In this document: piece after piece, positions 55,314 through 64,000 of the stretch
Layout of the letters: each line of letters begins with the position of its first letter
How positions within the stretch are numbered: position 1 is the first letter of the stretch
Source: Pseudevernia furfuracea
Lineage: Eukaryota; Ascomycota; Lecanoromycetes; Lecanorales; Parmeliaceae
Direction: 5' to 3'
Assembly: GCA_022315425.1 (NCBI GenBank)
Contig: JAIUPT010000029.1
Coordinates: forward strand, 62,001 to 126,000
Length of the DNA: 64,000 nt
Made by a program: the position numbers and the translations under genes
Notes under the pieces: generated by a model
Told to the model about the DNA's origin: nothing
What the model saw: the letters and a program-made list of their open reading frames with translations, nothing else
The model's database searches: none

Positions 55314-56792
55314 CTAGTTCAGGTGAGGGTCCAGAGCCTTGGCGGTCTCGGTGTAGTGGTGACCCGGGTGAACGATATCCTCCGGGTGGCCGTCGCCACG
55401 GTGGTGCTTCTCGGAGCCCTCGACGTATGAGTCGCCCTCGCCAGCTAGGCCAGTGCGGCCGCTTGAGCCGGTACCGGAACCGAAACCGGAGTCACCGCCC
55501 GTCATTCCCGAGCCCGTTCCGCCAGTGAGACCGCTATCGCGAGTGTTGGAGTCGTAGCCGGACCCACTGCCTGTCAAGCCTGAGCCTGTTCCAGACATTC
55601 CTCCCCCAGTCAGACCGGTATCGCGAGTGTTTGAGTCGTAACCTGAGCCCATACCCGAGTCACCACCTGTCAGGCCAGTATCGCGAGTGTTGGAGTCGTA
55701 GCCGGAGCCGCTACCTGTCAAACCTGAACCTGTTCCGGACATTCCGCCCATACCGGAGTCCTTGCCAGTCAAGCCAGAGCCTGTTCCTCCGCTCGTCATG
55801 TCAGCACCGCGGGTATTTGTATCGTATCCAGGGCCTGTTTGAGGAAGTGAGCCTCCAGCAATCAGGCCATCGTCGCCGCCAAGGCCAGAGCCAGTGGTGG
55901 TGTCATCTCGGTTCATGCGAGAGTTTGAGTCGTAGCCCGAGCCGGAGCCAGTACCTCCCATGATACCAGTGTCGCGGGTATTCGAGTCGTAGCCGGAGCG
56001 AGTACCTCCGGTCATACCGGTGTCGTGAGTGTTTGATCCAGAGCCGGTCAAAACATCCTGACCGGCGAGACCAGTGCTGCTACGGTCGTTGGGGTTGTAG
56101 CCTGATCCTGAGCCCGCGTTCATCGAGGACTCATCCATAGTGGTGCCACGGCCCGTGTTGTCGATGCCAGAGCCAACCAGGCCAGTGTCACGCTGGCTTG
56201 TTCCGGTGTATTGAGGCCCAGCGTTGTCACCGTAGCTGCCCACGCCAGTATCCCGAGAAGTGCTATCGTATCCAGAGCCAGTACCGGAAGCAATCCCAGA
56301 GCCTGCACCTGAGTCTTGCATTAGCTCAGAATTGGAAAGGCCCGAACTCCCAGTCCCGGCATCTCTCGCGCCATGGATGCCAGGCTTAGTGGAATGAAGG
56401 ACACCAGGATTGGTAGGAGACATGGAGCTGCCGTGGGCAACAGACCCAGACTCACCCTCGGTTCCGGTCTGTCCAGTGAGTTCTTGGTTGGAGAGGCCGG
56501 TGCCAGATGTGCCGGTGTCACGGTCACCGTGAATGCCACGCTTGGTGGAGTTGAGGACGCCAGGATTTGTAGGTGACATGGAGTCACCATGAGCAACGGA
56601 TCCTGGAACGGCAGTGTCGTCATGAACGCCGGACTGGCTACCGTGATCTCCCTGGAGCCCGCCGTGCTCGGCCTTTGCAGCCTCTGGAGTGATGGAGTTA
56701 GCCAGTTGGGGTGACGCTTTGATGAGGGGAAGCTCACCATCCTTGTGGCCGCCTTGAAGGGCATCCTTGACCTTGTGCATGAGTCCCGACAT
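55314..56792 (-). CDS. Gly/Ser/Thr-rich repeat protein, hydrophilin-like
   Basis: This intronless frame encodes 492 residues. The first 20 (MSGLMHKVKDALQGGHKDGE) form an amphipathic, lysine-containing helix often seen at the start of such fungal stress proteins. Two copies of a block of about 50 residues follow (GSVAHG(D/S)SMSPTNPGVL(N/H)STK(R/P)GIHG). The C-terminal two thirds are a degenerate array built on GSGYDSNTRDTGLTGG. There is no signal peptide, no cysteine and very little hydrophobic content; Gly is the main residue. This is the profile of hydrophilins and LEA-like proteins, which stay soluble and shield cell contents in drying or osmotic stress. The last 40 residues are His-rich (EKHHRGDGHPEDIVHPGHHY). 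Function is inferred from composition only. Confidence 0.72.
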   Translation of the reverse strand: MSGLMHKVKDALQGGHKDGELPLIKASPQLANSITPEAAKAEHGGLQGDHGSQSGVHDDTAVPGSVAHGDSMSPTNPGVLNSTKRGIHGDRDTGTSGTGLSNQELTGQTGTEGESGSVAHGSSMSPTNPGVLHSTKPGIHGARDAGTGSSGLSNSELMQDSGAGSGIASGTGSGYDSTSRDTGVGSYGDNAGPQYTGTSQRDTGLVGSGIDNTGRGTTMDESSMNAGSGSGYNPNDRSSTGLAGQDVLTGSGSNTHDTGMTGGTRSGYDSNTRDTGIMGGTGSGSGYDSNSRMNRDDTTTGSGLGGDDGLIAGGSLPQTGPGYDTNTRGADMTSGGTGSGLTGKDSGMGGMSGTGSGLTGSGSGYDSNTRDTGLTGGDSGMGSGYDSNTRDTGLTGGGMSGTGSGLTGSGSGYDSNTRDSGLTGGTGSGMTGGDSGFGSGTGSSGRTGLAGEGDSYVEGSEKHHRGDGHPEDIVHPGHHYTETAKALDPHLN

Positions 56793-58089
56793 GTTGGCGG
56801 TGTGAAGTGTTTGTTGATGAGTTAATTGTGGATTGTAGAATTGTATGAAATGACTGGAGGTTTAGCAGGTTGATAGGAGGTAAGAGGTGTGAGAGTTGTT
56901 CTGAGAAAAATGGATTGATGAGGTGCGGAGGAAGATGAGGGAGAATGGAGGCGGGGTCTTAAGTACTTGTACTCGGTAGCTTTGGGGTAAATAAAGATGT
57001 GCGCTTGCAGTAGGAAGTGAAGTCTACCTAGGTACTTGAGCAGTAGTAAAACTTGGCAGGGACCCTTTTTCTGGTACTTGAGTCGATTCAGACGTCACAT
57101 GCACACGCTAATTCGTCTACTGTTAGACTATTATTACCGTAAGGAATCAAGTTCAAGTTCAAGTTCAAGCCCAAGCTTGTCTAGGTATGTCAATGAGCAA
57201 ACTTGGCGGGCCAAATCCATTTCGCTGATCACTGATGTCACTTTTTCCCCCACCTGCAGAAAGTGTGGCGTACACAGCCACAGATCTACTGCACCCCTGA
57301 GCACCAAGGGCTAGCCACCTAAGGTATCTTTGCTGTCCACTCACTTTCCAGCCTTCTTGATCGACGATTGAATTTCCGCAGCAGAGATATTAATGATGCT
57401 GTTCTGCTACAAAATAATAACATTGAGAGGAAATTGCCGTGAGAAATGCACAATGCGTTCTATGATTATTTTCAGAGGGAGGGATTCTCCACGCCATGAA
57501 GCCCTTCTCTTCCCTCTGATCACAGGATCAAACCCAATAACCATGCAGTACTCTACTTGTTCGCCAGTCACTCTCGATCCCGGCTCAAGGACCTTGCGTA
57601 TTGCCCTCCCAAAGTCCATGAATCAAAGGTTACGCTATGCTCGTACGCCCTACGATTCTAGGTGACCAGTAGACCCTTGATTCAGGATTCTCCGGCTTGG
57701 CGAAATGCTTGACTCGCCTTCTCCGACCTCACCCCAATGCAATTTCGTCCACTCCAACAATCATGCCTCCCACATCATCATCTGTCATCCGACTCCTATG
57801 CTTTTGATAGTCCGCTGTTAAAAGAGCCGGGTCCTGCTAGTCAGAGTTCGTAATACGCTATTAAAGGCGCTCTCAGCGCACTATAAACGGAGAAGAGATC
57901 GCGAAGAGAGAAGCCATCGAGGAGGTAGGCAGTGGAGAATGATGAGTGCACCTATCTTTCGCGCCGATAATTGTTGCTACCGACTTTATTGTATACAGTA
58001 AATTGGCTCCATCAGTCAGGGATCCGTGACCGCAGCGAAATAGCGAGGATTCTGGGGGGTCTTCCTGCTCTCCGACCGCACTTCTCTTA
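56793..58089. other. Gene-poor stretch
   Basis: Promoter of the repeat-rich gene, followed by short frames at 57036-57314 and 57393-57665 without family marks. TTCAAG units lie near 57147-57167. I see no gene. Confidence 0.5.
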
Positions 58090-58489
58090 CTATAGATCCC
58101 CGAAGCTGTTCAAAATTTCTCGGATCAAAGAATTTGAGTCTTGAAGAAGTCCATTGCGCTCGTCGAGCCTGGCCGCGTGTCGTGGCGAGATGAGGCATCT
58201 GGAGTATACGGCAACAGGAGCTGGAGGTGGGTAGCCAAGATGTTGCACTCCACTTCGACGGACTTTTGTGAAAGGCTGCTTTCTCTGTTCTAACCTGGTA
58301 GTCTTTTCCTGCTCCGAAGTGGTGGATGGGGGTCGCTTGAACCATGCTGAAAAAGCTGCTGCCATGCATGTAAAAATTTGAGCTGTTGAGACAGGGCCTC
58401 CGACTTCGAACAACTAGTGGGTATGCGATCAGTATAAGCCCTCTTAGGAGACGATAGGATACTGACGAAACTTGAATAGCGGGAGCCAT
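58090..58489 (-). CDS. Very small membrane-type protein, possibly ATP synthase subunit k-like
   Basis: Spliced model on the minus strand: 58489-58463, 58413-58295, 58168-58090; introns of 50 or 49 nt (donor GTATCC) and 126 nt, 74 residues. The product has a short N-terminus, one hydrophobic helix (GGPVSTAQIFTCMAAAFSAW), a polar link (KRPPSTTSEQEKTT) and an amphipathic end (DSNSLIREILNSF). This is the layout and length of mitochondrial ATP synthase subunit k (Atp19) proteins, but key family residues are weak, so the name is tentative. The splice sites could be chosen otherwise; a donor at CAA|GTTTCG would shorten exon 1 by three codons. Confidence 0.35.
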
Positions 58490-59592
58490 GACAGTGAAAC
58501 TGTTTACTGGTCAAGCGTACCTATACGCTGGTTTGTCGGGCTTCTTCGGTAGCTAAAGCTCTGGAGCTAGGGAAAATGACCCGAAAGCCGAACATACCTA
58601 CGAAGTAAAGGTGAGAAAAAGGTTTTGAATGGGTTAGGTCTAAGACTGGATACCCTTGTTGGTTGAGGGAGGATGGACTGGTGGACCTGTGGCTAGGATT
58701 GGCCATGTAGGTTCGTGTGATTCAGGGGCGAAAAAGGACAGCCAGATGATGTGGGAAACATTTTGCAGGGTATCCACTGCAGGGGCTGCAGCCATTGGTA
58801 TTCCAGCTTTCTCTTTGACACCCTTCTAGAAAGATGCAGACTGCCAGGCTGCTTGCCCTTGTTTCTTTAGCTCTTTTGTTCTGCGTATGCCGGGAGCCTT
58901 CTTATGTTTTCTCCAGAGAAGCTTGGAATCTCAACCACAGTCCACACGCAGCTGACAGGCACCATGAAAATGCTCACAGTGACTAAACAAGTATATCTTG
59001 TAGTATAAGACGAGACCGACAAAGACAGATTCATGTCGTGAACCCCAGACCGAATTCCATTTCTCTGTTCTTAACAAGGCTCCTCTCCCAGCATGGTGTT
59101 GACCACTCGCTTAAACTACGGCAGACTCAACGTGAAGTTGTGATGAACGCTAACCCTGAGGAAATTGTTGTTTTCAAATTGCGTCCGACCTCACCTCTCT
59201 TATCGACTCCCTCCCAACCACACAATACAACCCCATAAGCAACACTCCCAAACTTGTTCCTCATGCTGTAAGACTTTGGTTTGGACCTGCTGCTGCTTAG
59301 CATCGAGTTCTCCACCGCTCTTGCATCGTTCCTTCCTTTCTTGACTGTCCCAACGTCCTTCTACGGCTGAGCGGAGGCTTTGAGCCTGGGTGAGCTCGGC
59401 CTCGATACCCCTTTCGATAGGACCGAAGCCCATCCTAGCACATCTGCGTCGCTCCTTCTTTACTTTGCAAGCTCTTACCTCATTGCTCCAAACCTACGAA
59501 GCTAGATGGCTGATCGGGGATGAACCTGAGCTCAAACTTTTCATCCAGCAAGACCAACCAACACGCCAGCTGCTCGGAGGAAAGAAGTCTTC
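58490..59592. other. Gene-free stretch
   Basis: A frame at 58521-58706 on the minus strand may be 5' leader of the small gene. Otherwise no coding signal; the last part should be the promoter of the large disordered protein gene. Confidence 0.45.
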
Positions 59593-62500
59593 ATGAGTCC
59601 TGGTCCGCCAGGAGAAGGCCGCGGTCGTAAACGAGGTCATCGTGAGTCCCGAGTCCTTCTTGAAGGCATTCTTAGTGAGACATCAAAGCGTGCATCTTGA
59701 CCAAAGAAAGAATTGCTGACGTTCTTGAACAAAACAAGGCCGCAAACCACGCAATCCCAACTCTACAAACAGTGTTATCTCCGGTATCCCACCACCGTCG
59801 CCGCCACCACCCGCTCCTTTGAATCTGGCTGCAAGAACTGGTCCATTTTCGCACATTCGTATCATTCCTAAGCCTGCCGTGGAAGAGACTCCAGAACAAA
59901 GAATGCAACGCACGAACCCGTTCATTTTTAAGAAGCCGTCTTTTTCAGAGGAGGCAGAAGCAAACTTGTCTCCTAACTCCAATCCGTACAATTGGCAAGC
60001 CAACCTAGCCAACGCATCTGACGGAGCGTCGTTTGCACAGGTACGTATCTTCAAAGTCCAAATCTTCCATCTCGTCTCGGATCTTCAGTCTCGTTGCATC
60101 TTCAAGGAGTGTTACACTGCGGAAATGTCCAAGGGCTCGATGCGGACTTGGACAGAAAACGCTGACTCAGCGCTCTTATCAGAAAGCACGCGCTGCCGAG
60201 CTGAACGCTGCCAGAGCGCGGAGAGCCGCCCAAATGCAGTCGATCGATGATGAAATTCCTGATCTTTCAGGTCCTGTGAGTCTTGGAACGTACAAATTTA
60301 CCCGGCGTGGTCGAAGCAAGAAGTATGAGACGCATAGATTAAGCGAGCTCCAAGAAACCCAGGAAAAGGAAGGCGAAAACAAAGTGACGGAGCCCGCATC
60401 AACTTCATCCGCTCACCCAACCTTCAATCCAACACCCACCTCACTTTCATCATTTCAACTTCCCGAAAGCCTTGCCCATCAAGAAGAGGGCGAGCTTAAC
60501 GACAGCATCCTTAACCGCTTGGACAATCCAAGCACTGACAGACGTGGCTTCCACGAGCTTGGTTCACCTCACTACGACGAACTTGAACCATCTCATCACT
60601 CTGGCAAAGTTCCTAACCCCATCCGCTCCATCTACACTGACCAACGAAGCTCTCAACCGTCTGGCCAAGCTGACTCTTCCTTTCCGCTTGCCCGGGATCA
60701 CCGCTCTTGTCAAGACTCCAACGCGTTGCTCCACCCAGGCACGTTAAGCTTGCAAACCTCGGGACAAGTCCTTCCTTCAGTTCCGCTCGAAAATCACAGT
60801 TCAAATCAGCACTTCAGCACCACGATCAATCCATCTAGACAAAGCTCACAGCAAGCGCCTGGACAAGCTGATAGTTCATTCCCGCTCCAAGATCTTAGCT
60901 CGAATCAGAATTTCAACGCGTCGGTCAATACCAACCTGCGAAGCCCACAAGCGTCCAGACAAGCTTATCCGCGCGGCCAGCTTTTGAAGAGCTTGAACGC
61001 CTTGATCGAAAAGACAGATAGAAGAAGCTCGAAAGTTTCTAGACAAGCTAAATCTCCTTTTCCACCTCAAGTTTTCCGCCGACAAACTCTTGAACCAAGC
61101 AGTCAAGCTCATCGTCCAGCATCGCCCAAAGATTGCTCCCCGCCCCAATCTTTGCCACTTTCTGACACACTTCGAACAGCCAGTTTCGACCTTGAGACTG
61201 ACCAGTGGGTTCCTGACTCGCCTGAAGCAAACATGTCCGCTCGGACCCCAACAAATAAGTCCACTCGTGGTGGCCACTCTGGCCAGCAATCATCCCGCCA
61301 ATCCTCATCACGAATGTCACACCCGAGTCAAGATCGCAACCCTAACGCCATCGTCACCACCACTAAGACTGGTCGTCCTTACACAAACCCGTACATGCCA
61401 ATTGATCCACCGCCCTCTGCAGCACGTCAAATTGCGATGAATTCCCCATCTGGACAGTTCAACACTGAAAACGATGATCCACGTATAGTGGAGCATCAAC
61501 GTAGATTGCAATACATCGATCAAGAACAAGCGCGATATCGAGCTCTAGAAGAAGAATACGCGCAGATTGAAGAATCTTTTGATGATCCTTTCCAGGACCA
61601 GCCCACACATATTCAGCACCATGGACGTAATCAGCCTTCAAATTTTGCCGAACATGCAGCACAACAGGCGGTCTATGAACAATTTCCGGGTTATGGACAT
61701 CATCCAACATTCGCTGCGTATGCTTCAGACCCCAGTGGATCGTCCTTACTCTCAAATGCTCAGCAAGTTACACATGCTCCAAGTACGGGGATGTCTCCTT
61801 ATCGTGGCCAGCACTCGGCCTACCAGCAACAACTTGCTACCAATCCTCGTGCGTCGGTCCGACTGCCAGCTGTGAGAGGTACCATTCATCAGCAAAGAAC
61901 AACTTTACAAGAACCAGAATTGGAAAATTTGTCTCTGGAAGACCGCACTGGCAAGAGCTCTCAAGACCAACGCCATCGTCACGCACAAGGCGGTATACCA
62001 CCGGCATCTACTAGAGCATCCCACGCAGTTCCCATTCGAGATCCTGCCGCCTATACGGGCTCAGGCTTGACTACGCGACGAAACCAAGAAGCGTTGAGGC
62101 AAAACCTCGACACAGTCGTTGCATCTTCCCAAGGGCCGACAAGATCTGCTAGGACTGTCATGAACGATCCTCACCGAGATCGCCAGCCTTCAGTTAGATC
62201 TTCGTCTGCTGTCACAGATACTACCGTCACTGGATCGACGCTTCGAGCCGATCCAGCTTTCATGGAGCCAAGACACGGTACAAGTCGTCGACAATGGAGA
62301 GCAGTGCCAGGAGAGATCGAGTCTCTACAGTCGCAACATCATGCGAGTAATACGCTCAACAACCCTGAGCGCGCCGCTACAGATACTGAGATCATGGACC
62401 TTCAAAAAACATTTCGAGCTCCTACGGTTGCCCCTGACTTCGGTCACGACGCCGCTGCCTACACCAAGAATGCGGGACTTCCAGCTGCGGCCATTGGCGC

Positions 62501-63248
62501 TGGTAACAAGTTCATGAACGAGATTGCGAGGAAGCCCCCACCCAAACAAACCCCTGAGCAACGCCTCGACGACGCAGCCACATGGTTCCGCACTGATCCC
62601 CGTGACCTCTCATATGCGGCGGCAATTCTTCCTCGTGAGACAATGAATAGAATGAACCCGGAGCAGTTTCCTCTCGAAGACGCACCTCCTCACACAGTCG
62701 GCCAACTCGCAGACGATTCCCAGGATGACGACCCCAACGATCGAGCTCGTCAAGCCGCGACCCCAAGACCTATTGGTCATGGTCGTCCAGCTGGATTTAC
62801 CACGCCCACCAGCAGTCATGGTCCGAGGCGAGCTGCAACTCAAGCTCCCTTCTCCACCCTTGCCGGTGTCTCTTCAGTCAATGACACAGAAGGAATGGCG
62901 CGTTCAGGCCGCCAATTTCTCGACGAAGACGCACGGGCGATCGAAGCGATGTTCGGTGGAGTCTACGGCAACCTCATGGCTGGCAAGAATGGCCCCTATG
63001 ACTACATGAACCACTATGCCCCTCCTCCAGCCTACGCGATTGACCATGATGCGAAGAACAACGATACCCTTTTCGACCCCCAGTGGTTCGCTACTGCCCC
63101 TCCAGCTAGGGTTGGCAGAGATCCACGTCGCGAGCAAGGTGAATACGAGGATCCTACCCAGGGAAGTGCTGGCCGTCGTGGTGACGTCGGTCGTCGTGAG
63201 AGCGGTGGACGTGGCGGTGGTGAAGTTCGTACTTGGGGGAGGATCTGA
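59593..63248 (+). CDS. Large disordered protein with AT-hook-like N-terminus
   Basis: Spliced model: 59593-59641, 59739-60040, 60171-63248; introns of 97 and 130 nt, 1142 residues. The ORF is open from 60033 within intron 2, but the first two exons give a better start: residues 8-22 read EGRGRKRGHRRKPRN, an AT-hook-like basic patch that the first intron interrupts. A helical basic segment follows (YQKARAAELNAARARRAAQ, about 119-137). Residues 320-480 hold five imperfect copies of a unit of about 30 residues around SSQ(P/A)SGQADSSFPL. The rest is rich in Gln, Ser, Pro and Arg and looks disordered. Two C-terminal patches look conserved and ordered: EQRLDDAATWFRTDPRDLSYAAAIL and EAMFGGVYGNLMAG..PYDYMNHYAPPPAYAID. 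A nuclear role is possible; I do not recognise the family. Confidence 0.7.
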
Positions 63249-64000
63249 AAAAAAAATGTTGTGGTTCGCTTTTTCATGGTATTGTCCCCGAATCTTTTAC
63301 AGCGGTCGGAGACATCGCTGACATGGATGCTACGATAGATATGGCTCAAATACACGGTGTCGATACCGTGACATTGATTTTCCTTTCTATGGCCGAGAGC
63401 TTTTACGAAACGTTTTTATGGTACGGATAGATATGGCTCAAATACACGGTGTCGATACCGTGACATTGATTTTCCTTTCTATGGCCGAGAGCTTTTACGA
63501 AACGTTTTTATGGTATGGATACGATCCCTCTTTTTAACCGACGCGTAATCAATCACATTGGTGAATCCGCACTGACTGTGTTGCACAGACCGATACTCAT
63601 TGAATCCCCTGCCGGGTGGAATAGGCGTGGCATTGTGCCCATCTAATATCTCTTTCCTTGCGTCTCCCGCGTGTGCTTTTTTTTCTTCTTCGAAGATACC
63701 AGAAAACCCTTTATTCAATTCTTGTAGATAGATTAAACTTGTATTATTATTATTACACGCGTGCCTCATGCAATCGCAGTGACTTTCGGCAAGGATAATG
63801 GCCCGATGGGTGTAGTATGCCTCTTTTTCAGAGGAGTTCGTTCCTCTTGAGCGGATAGGCCTCCTCCTCCTCCTCCCATCTTGCCGCAAAGTACATCAAG
63901 GTACGCATATTTCGGGAGGTAGCTGAGCCCCCTTCGGCCCTTTCGGTAGGGCTTTTGGATATATATACTGACCTGACGGCCACTACCTCCCCTTACGAGC
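63249..64000. other. 3' flank with tandem duplication
   Basis: Contains the 92-bp duplication listed next, then ATT-rich DNA near 63742-63752. A minus-strand frame of 136 codons (63479-63889) has no start context or family marks. Confidence 0.5.
63334..63517. repeat. Perfect 92-bp tandem duplication
   Basis: Positions 63334-63425 and 63426-63517 are the same except for one base near the end (GTACG versus GTATG). Each copy contains an inverted repeat CACGGT...ACCGTG with a 6-base loop. It lies 86 bp after the stop codon of the large disordered protein, probably in its 3' UTR. Confidence 0.95.

Noticed and set aside
1..64000. Intact transposons, rRNA, tRNA genes
   Set aside because: No transposase or reverse transcriptase motifs, long terminal repeats, cloverleaf A/B boxes or rRNA-like blocks were noticed on reading both strands; a search program could still find decayed copies.

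Overview
The window looks like nuclear DNA of a filamentous ascomycete (Pezizomycotina). Coding regions are broken by many short GT-AG introns, mostly 46-130 nt. The gene families are typical of moulds: a Zn2Cys6 regulator, a pisatin-demethylase-type P450, a fungal rhodopsin-like 7TM protein, a PhiA-like wall protein, RRT8/EI24, and F-box/LRR genes. The class cannot be fixed from the sequence alone; Leotiomycetes or Dothideomycetes are guesses. I saw no rRNA, tRNA, CRISPR array or intact transposon. All gene models below are hand-spliced from reading frames, splice signals and family conservation.

Layout. 1-6.1 kb: low-complexity DNA, then two F-box-type genes on the minus strand with a spacer holding degenerate repeats. 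6.5-20.8 kb: five plus-strand genes, namely an iron-type alcohol dehydrogenase/maleylacetate reductase-like enzyme, a Zn2Cys6 regulator, a P450, a peroxisomal-type alcohol (methanol) oxidase with nine codon-perfect exon joins' worth of structure (8 exons), and a secreted class C beta-lactamase-like serine hydrolase. A 2.4 kb tract of tandem repeats separates the regulator from the P450. 21.4 kb: a PhiA/IgE-binding-type secreted protein. 22-24.6 kb: purine-rich repeats and gene-poor DNA. 24.6-26 kb: an intronless gene carrying a complete I-PpoI-like His-Me finger nuclease site. 28-29.5 kb: a decayed F-box/LRR gene. 30.8-32.8 kb: a zinc-finger-like protein with an in-frame 42-bp repeat. 34.7-38.6 kb, minus strand: a rhodopsin-like 7TM protein and a Gal80/Gfo-Idh-MocA protein. 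39.3 kb: a small secreted protein. 40-44.6 kb: gene-poor, with one high-GC coding relic. 44.6-52.3 kb, minus strand: a PAN/Apple-type extracellular protein, an RRT8/EI24 membrane protein and a PA-TM-RING ubiquitin ligase. 53.5 kb: an aquaporin. 55.3-56.8 kb: a Gly/Ser/Thr-rich repeat protein resembling hydrophilins. 58.1 kb: a very small membrane-type protein. 59.6-63.2 kb: a 1142-residue disordered protein with an AT-hook-like start, followed by a 92-bp tandem duplication.

How genes may work together. The plus-strand group from 6.5 to 18.3 kb (reductase, regulator, P450, oxidase) could be a small catabolic cluster for aromatic or methoxylated compounds. That is inference from co-location and family roles. 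The 44.6-52.3 kb group is a row of secretory/membrane genes with no evident common pathway. The strongest unusual item is the His-Me nuclease gene at 24.6 kb, whose catalytic and zinc residues match I-PpoI spacing position by position.
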